A stretch of DNA of 64,000 nt. Origin: Marinomonas posidonica IVIA-Po-181. Its GTDB lineage: Bacteria; Pseudomonadota; Gammaproteobacteria; Pseudomonadales; Marinomonadaceae. Both the position numbers and the translations under genes were made by a program. Of the stretch, positions 55,223 to 64,000 are shown piece by piece (position 1 is the first letter of the stretch; every line of letters starts with the position of its first letter). The notes under the pieces were generated by a model. It searched no databases, was not told the origin of the DNA, and saw only the letters and a list, made by a program, of their open reading frames with translations. Location of the stretch: positions 2,343,001 to 2,407,000 of the forward strand of contig NC_015559.1 of the NCBI RefSeq assembly GCF_000214215.1, written 5' to 3'.

Positions 55223-56161
55223 TCAACTGGCAAGCATCAAGGTTTTCCATGCCAGCATAGACTTATCTGCCATCGCTTTGGTCGTCATTAAATAGCTTTG
55301 ATAACCCTGTGTAGGAAACACCGTATCCGTTGAATTCGTTGTGTCTGGGGCACCGTGTCCGGAATAGACCGCTTCATTCACCATAATGTCCTGCGCTAAT
55401 GCATCGTCAAAACCCACTTGTGTCGTCAGCATAGTGTCTGACGTGGTGATGGTAAGATGAATGTGTACCGCACGACTTACATACCAACCAGGGAAGCAGG
55501 TCTCAAAATACACAAAACCATTTTGATCGGTTATTTGCACACCACGGAACCAATCATTGGCTTGATAGGTCTCATCACCGTTTGTACAGAAGTCGACCAT
55601 TTGCATATCACTGCCACTGTAAACACCTAACGGATCACAATGCCAAATATCCACTTTCGCCCCGACTACTGGTTGACAGTCTTCATCCACCACTTTGAAC
55701 CATAAGCGAACAGGCAAACCATCACGGCCTGCTGAAATATCTTTGCGAAAACGCGTGCGTGAATAACATGGTCCTTCTGTCGTACGCTCACTGACAAGAC
55801 AAACATTCTCCTGATTGTCTTGTCTCAGAGGGTTTAAATACACCAAATTTGGGTCCATTGCCTGCGTGCCGCCAGTCAGCCATTTGGCATTAGCCGTCGC
55901 TTTGCCAGCCAAGAGTTCTCGTGACGGTGGCGTGCCTGGCATACCATTCGGTGGTGGCATACCGCCCGCACCATTGGGTGGCGGCATACCGCCCTCTCCC
56001 ATAGGTGGACGACCAGGTCTGTGCATGCCTGAACTACGCTCAGATGAAGTACTTGCACATCCCAACAAGCCGATGAAAGGTAAGGTTAGCAAACTGCCTG
56101 TCGCATATTTGAGTACCTTGCGACGTGATATATCAGACGCAACAGAAGGTTTTTTAGCCAT
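55223..56161 (-). CDS. Exported intradiol ring-cleavage dioxygenase
   Basis: 312 aa from the ATG at 56161, with GGGAG upstream; a longer frame to 56206 is unlikely. The N-terminus has SRRKVLKY followed by a hydrophobic stretch and LLGC, a probable Tat-dependent lipoprotein or signal. A Gly/Pro/Met-rich linker with repeated MPPPNG units follows (about 45-75). The dioxygenase core has TEGPCY, DIWHCDPLGVYSG and GWYVSRAVHIHLTI, placing the iron ligands Tyr, Tyr, His and His. It would open catechol-type rings on the outer side of the inner membrane. Substrate is unknown. Confidence 0.88.
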   Translation of the reverse strand: MAKKPSVASDISRRKVLKYATGSLLTLPFIGLLGCASTSSERSSGMHRPGRPPMGEGGMPPPNGAGGMPPPNGMPGTPPSRELLAGKATANAKWLTGGTQAMDPNLVYLNPLRQDNQENVCLVSERTTEGPCYSRTRFRKDISAGRDGLPVRLWFKVVDEDCQPVVGAKVDIWHCDPLGVYSGSDMQMVDFCTNGDETYQANDWFRGVQITDQNGFVYFETCFPGWYVSRAVHIHLTITTSDTMLTTQVGFDDALAQDIMVNEAVYSGHGAPDTTNSTDTVFPTQGYQSYLMTTKAMADKSMLAWKTLMLAS

Positions 56162-56263
56162 AATTCTACTCCCTAGGATAATGGCGCATAACATATCGCG
56201 ATTCATCGTCTGAAGGTATTTTCTATACAGTTTTTTACATTGCTAAGCGCATTGCTTATGCCA

Positions 56264-56296
56264 TAAAAAGCCTCGCGACTTTGCAGAAGCGAGGCT
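56264..56296 (-). terminator. Terminator after katG
   Basis: An eight-base stem (AGCCTCGC at 56269-56276, GCGAGGCT at 56289-56296) is followed by TTTTA on the minus strand, about 57 bases past the katG stop. Confidence 0.75.
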
Positions 56297-56352
56297 GTTG
56301 TTGGGTAACACAAAGGAAAGACAGCGCATGGTACACGCTGATTCCTAGGAGA

Positions 56353-58641
<2,289 letters not shown>

Positions 58642-58813
58642 TTAGGTATATTTATAAGACTATTGATAAATAACATCTAATAAATAAAAACTAACTCTCT
58701 GATAGTCTATGAGCAGACTTACCACTAAACTGGCCATAATTTAGTGCATTCAGTGAATCGTTTTTGTTCTTCTCATCAGCAAGATAGAACACAATGATAC
58801 AAAGTGCATAACC

Positions 58814-59108
58814 CTAGGGAAGGTGCGAATAAGTCTTCTGAACGTCAGCCTTATCAGAGAAACTGCCTATCACTCTTAACACAGCGCGGCCGTTTCTCTG
58901 AAAGACCCGAAGGGCATGGGCTAAGCTCTCTTTATTCTTTGTTAAGCTTGTTGCCAATAGACTGTATTGGACGGCGAAACTTGCCTCGAATAAAAGAGCG
59001 TTATTCCCACGCTGCCCCCGACAGAGATGTAGAGGATTAGAGCAACGCAGGAGCGGTTGCCGAGGAACACGTTACCGTAGCCAGTGAACTTGTTCGTTCC
59101 TTCCCTAG
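58814..59108. mobile_element. Small non-autonomous IS5-like element (MITE or IS remnant)
   Basis: Imperfect terminal inverted repeats GGAAGGTGCGAATAAGT (58818-58834) and, at the right end read inward, GGAAGGAACGAACAAGT (59104 back to 59088), are flanked by CTAG at 58814-58817 and 59105-59108. GGAAGGTGCGAATAAG is the IS5 end, and CTAG fits its YTAR target duplication. The 287-base interior holds no transposase; a 78-codon frame across it (58804-59040) shows no family. It lies in the 687-base gap between katG and codB. Two copies of ACTCTCTGxTAG (58634-58645, 58694-58705) lie upstream of katG. Confidence 0.65.
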
Positions 59109-59238
59109 CAGTCGATTTTTAGGTATTTCACCAACAAGTCATGATAGGTGAAAATTTAACCAAAACTGGTTCATAAGTTGCTTTGTAAATTAAGTAGACC
59201 TCACACGCAAAGTCAGAAAATAACGAAAGGAGAGAGTA

Positions 59239-60495
59239 ATGAATCAATCTGATTATCCGTTGACAGAAGTTCCGCTAAAAGCACGTCGAGGGTTATTACC
59301 CATGACATTTCTATTACTTGGCTTCACTTTCTTTACCGCCACCATGTGGGCTGGCGGTACGTTAGGTAAGGCTTTTTCCTTCTCAGAACTGATACTGGTT
59401 GTTTTTGTTGGCAACCTATTGCTTGGGGTCTATGCATCCTTATTGGCCTTCATTGCTTTTAAAAGCGGTTTAAATAGTGTGCTTATGGGGCGCTTTTGTT
59501 TTGGTGAGATCGGCAGCAAATTAGCAGATTTTATTTTAGGATTTACGCAAATTGGCTGGTATGCATGGGGCACCGCCACGCTGGCCATTGTGTTAGTCAA
59601 GGTCACCGGCCTCCCTGAGGTTTGGCAAACCCCATTAATGGTTCTGTTTGGTATGGCTTTTTGTATTACCGCCATGATTGGCTTTAAAGGTATGGAGATA
59701 CTGTCTCGTATCTCAGTCCCATTAATGCTGTTGTTCATTCTGATCAGTCTATACACAGGCTTAGTTGATGTGGGTGGTGTCGCAAATTTATTCGGCATGA
59801 CCCCAAGCACTCAGCTGAACATTACCGCCGCGATGACCATCGTCATAGGCACCTTTGTCAGTGGTGCAACTCAAGCCACTAATTGGAGCCGCTTTGCGAA
59901 CAGCAGCAAGGTGGCCATTTGGGCGACCATGGCCGCGTTTTTTATTGGTAATGGGTTAATGGTATTCACTGGCGCATTGGGGACCCTAATCTATCAACAA
60001 GCCGATATTGTTGATGTTATGTTGGCACAAGGGTTTGTGGTGTTAGCCGTGTTGATGCTGTTTCTCAACATTTGGACGACTCAAGACAATACCATTTACA
60101 ACTTTGCTGTGGCTGGCTGCAATTTACTGAGAACCGATAAACGTCGCACTGTCACCTTGGTTGGCGCCGCGATTGGTACGGTACTGGCGGTATTTGGTAT
60201 GTACCATTACCTCATCCCATTCCTTGTACTGTTGGGCACCTTTATTCCACCCATTGGCGGAGTCATCATGGCCGATTTCTGGGTACGCCACAAAGGACAA
60301 TATCCATCATTGGAATCGGTTACCCTGCCCGCTTTTCATTGGCAAGGTCTGCTGGCCTATGCCATCGCATCGACGGCTGCTTATTCGTCTCCCATTCTGC
60401 CTCCTATTGTTGGCGTCATTAGCGCCATATCCATTTACGCTGTGTTAACCTTGATCACTCAAGGTCAATCTAAAGCCGCCATGAATAACCAATAA
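59239..60495 (+). CDS. codB: Cytosine permease (CodB-like, NCS1 family)
   Basis: 418 aa with 12 predicted transmembrane helices. NCS1 features match CodB: DYPLTEVPLKARRGLLPMTFLLLGFTFFTATMWAGGTLG, the GFTQIGWYAWGTATLA helix, ATNWSRFANSSK and IWTTQDNTIYNFAVAGCN. It imports a pyrimidine base with a cation. It is paired with the deaminase gene 131 bases downstream, so the two likely share a substrate, perhaps 5-methylcytosine as well as cytosine. GGAGAG precedes the ATG. Confidence 0.92.
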   Translation: MNQSDYPLTEVPLKARRGLLPMTFLLLGFTFFTATMWAGGTLGKAFSFSELILVVFVGNLLLGVYASLLAFIAFKSGLNSVLMGRFCFGEIGSKLADFILGFTQIGWYAWGTATLAIVLVKVTGLPEVWQTPLMVLFGMAFCITAMIGFKGMEILSRISVPLMLLFILISLYTGLVDVGGVANLFGMTPSTQLNITAAMTIVIGTFVSGATQATNWSRFANSSKVAIWATMAAFFIGNGLMVFTGALGTLIYQQADIVDVMLAQGFVVLAVLMLFLNIWTTQDNTIYNFAVAGCNLLRTDKRRTVTLVGAAIGTVLAVFGMYHYLIPFLVLLGTFIPPIGGVIMADFWVRHKGQYPSLESVTLPAFHWQGLLAYAIASTAAYSSPILPPIVGVISAISIYAVLTLITQGQSKAAMNNQ

Positions 60496-60502
60496 GAATG
60501 AC

Positions 60503-60523
60503 AAGACCCCTTAATGGGGTCTT
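60503..60523 (+). terminator. Hairpin between codB and codA
   Basis: AAGACCCC (60503-60510) and GGGGTCTT (60516-60523) form a perfect stem with a five-base loop directly after codB. There is no T-tract, so it may attenuate or stabilise rather than terminate. Confidence 0.5.
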
Positions 60524-60626
60524 AACTGACAAAATGGGCTCCTAGATAGAGCAAATACGCTGTTACCATCATCCTATTGATGGGCTGATAGATAATCACT
60601 GCCACAACACGTGACTAAGGACTTTT

Positions 60627-61874
60627 ATGCAGATCATCAATGCGCGTTTACGCCAACGACCAGAACTATTTTCCATTCAAATTGAACAGGGTGTGTTTCA
60701 CAAAATTGAAGTACAACGTCAAGTAATCAAGGCCACAGCACAACAAATTGATGCCGAACAGAATTTAGTCTGCGCCCCTTTTGTTGAACCCCACATACAT
60801 CTGGATGCGGCTCTTACCGCTGGCGAGCCTGAGTGGAACCAAAGCGGCACATTATTCGAAGGCATAGAACGTTGGCGACAGCGTAAACCCATGCTGGATG
60901 AAGCGGACATTCGCCGCCGCGTATTAGCCACCATTGAATTGCTGGTACAGAATGGCGTTCAGGCGATTCGTACTCATGCGGATACGACCGACCCTACGCT
61001 AATTGGCATAAAAACACTGTGTGCCATTCGAGATGAACTGAAAGACAAAATAGACATACAAGTCGTGGCCTTTCCTCAGGATGGCATGTTGTCTTATCCA
61101 AATGGGCTGGCGTTAATGGAGCAAGCACTTGAAATTGGTGCCGATGTTGTGGGCGGCATTCCTCATTTTGAATACACCCGAGAATTGGGCGAAGAATCGG
61201 TTAAAACCATCATCTCTTTAGCGCGTAAATATGATCGTTTAATCGATGTTCATTGCGATGAAATTGATGACCCTAATTCACGTTTTTTAGAGTTTCTTGC
61301 CTACCAAGCGCTACGCTTCGATATGGGAGACAAGGTCACAGCCAGTCACACAACGGCCATGCATTCCTATGACAACGCCTACTGCTCAAAACTCTTCCGA
61401 TTACTTAAAAATTCCAGCATCAATTTCATTTCTTGTCCGACAGAAAGCATTCACCTTCAAGGTCGTTTTGACACCTTCCCCAAACGTCGAGGCGTCACCA
61501 GAGTAAAAGAACTATTAGAAGCCGGCATGAATGTCTGTTTAGGGCAAGATTCCATTTTTGACCCTTGGTATTCATTAGGCAACGGAAAATTATTGCGAAC
61601 ATTGGATTTTGCTCTGCACATCTGCCAAATGATGGGCTATCAGGACTATCGTCAAGCGCTCGATTTGATTACGGATAACAGTGCCAAAACCCTATGCTTA
61701 GAAAACTATGGCATCAAAGAAGGCCACCCGGCTAACTTTATTTTGTTAGAAGGCGAAGACGATTACAGCGTCATTCGACGTCAAGGAGAAGTTCTATTAT
61801 CCATTCGTGAAGGCAAAATCATCATGCAACGACAAGCATCAAAAATAGTAACATTGGATTATCTGATGGATTAA
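60627..61874 (+). CDS. codA: Cytosine deaminase family protein, Asp314-to-Ser variant (probable 5-methylcytosine deaminase)
   Basis: 415 aa, amidohydrolase superfamily, aligning with E. coli CodA throughout at a constant offset of five residues. Metal and catalytic residues are kept: His56 and His58 (PHIHLD), His209 and Glu212 (VHCDE), His241 (SHTTAMHSY) and Asp308. The next residue is Ser309 (GQDSIFDPWY), where E. coli has Asp314 (GHDDVFDPWY). CodA homologues lacking this Asp, such as Klebsiella Kpn00632, have been shown to deaminate 5-methylcytosine to thymine, which E. coli CodA does not accept. The preceding Gln307 also replaces His. Activity on 5-methylcytosine is therefore predicted, not shown. 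Confidence 0.88.
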   Translation: MQIINARLRQRPELFSIQIEQGVFHKIEVQRQVIKATAQQIDAEQNLVCAPFVEPHIHLDAALTAGEPEWNQSGTLFEGIERWRQRKPMLDEADIRRRVLATIELLVQNGVQAIRTHADTTDPTLIGIKTLCAIRDELKDKIDIQVVAFPQDGMLSYPNGLALMEQALEIGADVVGGIPHFEYTRELGEESVKTIISLARKYDRLIDVHCDEIDDPNSRFLEFLAYQALRFDMGDKVTASHTTAMHSYDNAYCSKLFRLLKNSSINFISCPTESIHLQGRFDTFPKRRGVTRVKELLEAGMNVCLGQDSIFDPWYSLGNGKLLRTLDFALHICQMMGYQDYRQALDLITDNSAKTLCLENYGIKEGHPANFILLEGEDDYSVIRRQGEVLLSIREGKIIMQRQASKIVTLDYLMD

Positions 61875-62024
61875 AACAACTCATTACTCATGGCTAAAGA
61901 ATTGTATAAGCCTTTATTTTTACTAAAATTTACAAATTAAATGAATACAAATTTGGCGTAATACTTCCCTGTTAACCTAGACTATTTTTCGTACAGTCTA
62001 AATTTGAAAGTAAAGGGAATCACA

Positions 62025-64000
62025 ATGCGTATTCATTCAATTCGACTAAAAGTTATGATGCCTATCATATCTCTTGCCCTCATTTTAGTGGCGTTATTTC
62101 TATTCATGATGTTTATGAGTAATTTTCAAAAACACTCAATGATGGTGCAAACAGAGCATTACTTCGAAGCGATTTCTGAAGTTCTCAATGCCGACCGTGA
62201 TATATATCAAGCTCGTTTGGCACAAGAGAAATTATATGCAAACGATGGTAACCGAGAAGAAAACTTACAAGATTATGAAGACAACGCCCAGCAAGTTTAT
62301 GATCGTTTTCAGTTGTATCTAAAACATCTCGAAGACGAGCCAGATGAATTAACCAAGCCTTTCGACACGTTTGAAGCTCTTTATAATCAATGGCTGTCTG
62401 CCAGCAATCAATTGGTCGTTACATCACGGGCTCAGGTTACCATCTCACAAGAGTTCCTAGAGCTTGATGAGAAATTCATGGTCATCCGAAACATGTTGGA
62501 TGAAGCAGGTGAAAATCTAAGAGATCACACTCATGCAATGGAAGAAAAGCATGGCGCTGATCTGGATTTGCAGAATTATATTGAAGCAATAGGCGAAGTA
62601 CTAAATGCCGACAGGGATCTATATCAGGCGAGACTGAGTCAGCAAAAAATCATTAATGGCGTTGGTAACTTTGAAGAAAACAAACAATTTTTCCGTGAAA
62701 ATACCCAACAAGCCTTACAGCGTTTCAATACCTACCGTAGCGTTTTAGTCAAAGAGCCTTTTCTCACCAACCCATATCGTGAATTCGATACCTTATTTAA
62801 TGAGTGGTTACAAGCAAGTGAGACACTTATTGACTCTCCTAATATTGAAACCAAAATTATGCTCTCAGACAGTTTTATGGTAGCGGACAAGACATTTACC
62901 GACATTCGAAACCTGCTAGATAATGCCGGCGAAGCGGTCAGAAATTACTCTAGAACGGTTGAAGATGCCACCCAAGAGAAGGTTAAGTTTTACCAAGATA
63001 TTGCCATGGTTGTCATTGTCATCGCCTTTTTAATTGCCATGGGATTTGGCTACTTCATCCCGCTTAAATTAACAAGAAATATCACGAACATGACCCAGCG
63101 CATAAAAGAGATTGCAGAAGGCGATGGTGATTTAACCCAAAAAATTAATTCAGCCTCAAAAGATGAATTAGGAGATTTAGCAGGGGAATTCGATGGGTTT
63201 GTGGAACAACTTCGCCTGATTATTGCCAGCATTCATAAACAATCTACCTCACTAGGTAAAATGACTCATGATTTAAAAAGCGCATCAGACGATACCACTC
63301 AAATCACCAATACCCTAGCCAACGTTTCGGATTCTATTGTCAGTGCGGGTCACGAAATGAATATGGCCAATCAGCAGATGGAAGATGTCGCTACCGAAAC
63401 CGCCGCGGAAGCCACAACGTCAACCAACCTGATTCAACAAGGCATTGGAGCCGTCAAAACCTCTCACGATGCGATTGCTGGTTTGATCGGCGATATAGAG
63501 GAATCATTAACAAGGGCCAAGGAACTAGAAGAAAGCTCGGAAGCCATTGCATCGGTACTGGAAGTGATTCGCAATATTGCCGAACAAACCAATCTCTTAG
63601 CATTGAATGCCGCCATTGAAGCCGCTCGCGCTGGGGAACAAGGAAGAGGCTTTGCCGTGGTTGCCGATGAAGTTCGTACCCTTGCTACCCGTACCCAAGA
63701 CAGTACCGACGAAATAGAAACCACCATCGATCAACTAAAAGTCAATGTCAAAAAATCCTTGAGTGTCACACAAAGCAGCCGTTCTAATGTGAACAACACG
63801 GCCTCTAACTTTGATGAGGTCATTCAAACCTTTGATTCTTTAAAAGAGTCTTTTGATAAGGTTCAAAACATGGCCGCTCAAACCGCACAAGCCACACAGG
63901 AGCAATCCACCGTTGCGAATAGCATTAACGAGAATCTCGTGTCATTAAAAGAACAAACAGAAAAAGCGGAAGACATTTCCTCTCTCGTCAGAAACCAGTC
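62025..64000 (+). CDS. Methyl-accepting chemotaxis protein with bimodular helical sensor, 3' end cut off
   Basis: 658 codons are visible with no stop before the window end. ATG at 62025 is preceded by AAGGGA. Order: a membrane helix (about 12-32), a periplasmic sensor to about 325, a second membrane helix (about 326-348), HAMP (about 350-405), then a signalling domain with the hairpin-tip sequence [34 protein letters not shown]. The sensor is an internal duplication: [20 protein letters not shown] and [20 protein letters not shown] begin two similar helical units, as in HBM-type receptors. The ligand is unknown. Confidence 0.92.
   Translation, partial: MRIHSIRLKVMMPIISLALILVALFLFMMFMSNFQKHSMMVQTEHYFEAISEVLNADRDIYQARLAQEKLYANDGNREENLQDYEDNAQQVYDRFQLYLKHLEDEPDELTKPFDTFEALYNQWLSASNQLVVTSRAQVTISQEFLELDEKFMVIRNMLDEAGENLRDHTHAMEEKHGADLDLQNYIEAIGEVLNADRDLYQARLSQQKIINGVGNFEENKQFFRENTQQALQRFNTYRSVLVKEPFLTNPYREFDTLFNEWLQASETLIDSPNIETKIMLSDSFMVADKTFTDIRNLLDNAGEAVRNYSRTVEDATQEKVKFYQDIAMVVIVIAFLIAMGFGYFIPLKLTRNITNMTQRIKEIAEGDGDLTQKINSASKDELGDLAGEFDGFVEQLRLIIASIHKQSTSLGKMTHDLKSASDDTTQITNTLANVSDSIVSAGHEMNMANQQMEDVATETAAEATTSTNLIQQGIGAVKTSHDAIAGLIGDIEESLTRAKELEESSEAIASVLEVIRNIAEQTNLLALNAAIEAARAGEQGRGFAVVADEVRTLATRTQDSTDEIETTIDQLKVNVKKSLSVTQSSRSNVNNTASNFDEVIQTFDSLKESFDKVQNMAAQTAQATQEQSTVANSINENLVSLKEQTEKAEDISSLVRNQ

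Noticed and set aside
58804..59040. 78-codon frame before codB
   Set aside because: It starts outside and reads through the IS5-like element; no domain, and better explained as element interior.

Overview
The window is a chromosomal segment of a marine gammaproteobacterium. Gene content and protein style fit Oceanospirillales, most likely Marinomonas or a close relative. This is inferred from an enterobactin-like catechol siderophore locus, a proteobacterial iol operon, a bacterial pepsin homologue and an HBM-type chemoreceptor; no 16S gene is present to confirm it. Coding density is high. There is no rRNA, tRNA, CRISPR array or intact insertion sequence. One small IS5-like terminal-repeat element sits at about 58.8-59.1 kb.

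Layout. 1-777: 3' part of a divergent trpA, followed by a perfect 21-bp-arm hairpin. 1021-2346: DUF3422 membrane protein. 2392-7651 (minus strand): a tight four-gene run of pepsin-like aspartic protease, two-domain avidin-like protein, hybrid histidine kinase, and receiver-GGDEF protein. A divergent gene at 7792 encodes a secreted, cysteine-containing coiled-coil protein. 8413-9885: GH79 glycosidase.

9979-37909 is a roughly 28-kb iron acquisition island. It holds fepBDGC (ferric-catecholate importer), the exporter entS, a giant C-A-T-E-C-A-T-TE synthetase with an MbtH partner, the esterase fes, a TonB-dependent receptor, entCEBA plus entD, and a second ABC importer whose operon also encodes a pseudoazurin-type blue copper protein and an MFS transporter. 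The enzymes predict 2,3-dihydroxybenzoate joined to a D-amino acid (probably cationic) and L-serine. The EntF-like TE would oligomerise and release this, as in vanchrobactin- or chrysobactin-type tris-catechols. Fur-box-like sequences lie before fepB, between fes and the receptor, before entC, and before the second importer.

38139-43618: sugar use (GH3 glycosidase, GPH symporter, AraC regulator, FucP-type symporter), with a clear AraC-type direct-repeat operator at 41223-41259. 44119-45256: a dual-specificity phosphatase and a hotdog thioesterase. 45391-54603: myo-inositol catabolism (second dehydrogenase, iolC-DUF2090 fusion, iolD, iolE, iolB, iolG) with a divergent RpiR-type repressor. 54600-58551: DUF2127 membrane protein, exported intradiol dioxygenase, katG. 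59239-61874: codB and a codA homologue with Ser in place of the specificity-determining Asp314. 62025-end: a chemoreceptor with a duplicated sensor module, cut by the window edge.

Best candidates for something new: (1) the protease / tandem-avidin / phosphorelay / c-di-GMP operon; (2) the cupredoxin-containing siderophore-type ABC operon; (3) a predicted 5-methylcytosine deaminase with its own permease.
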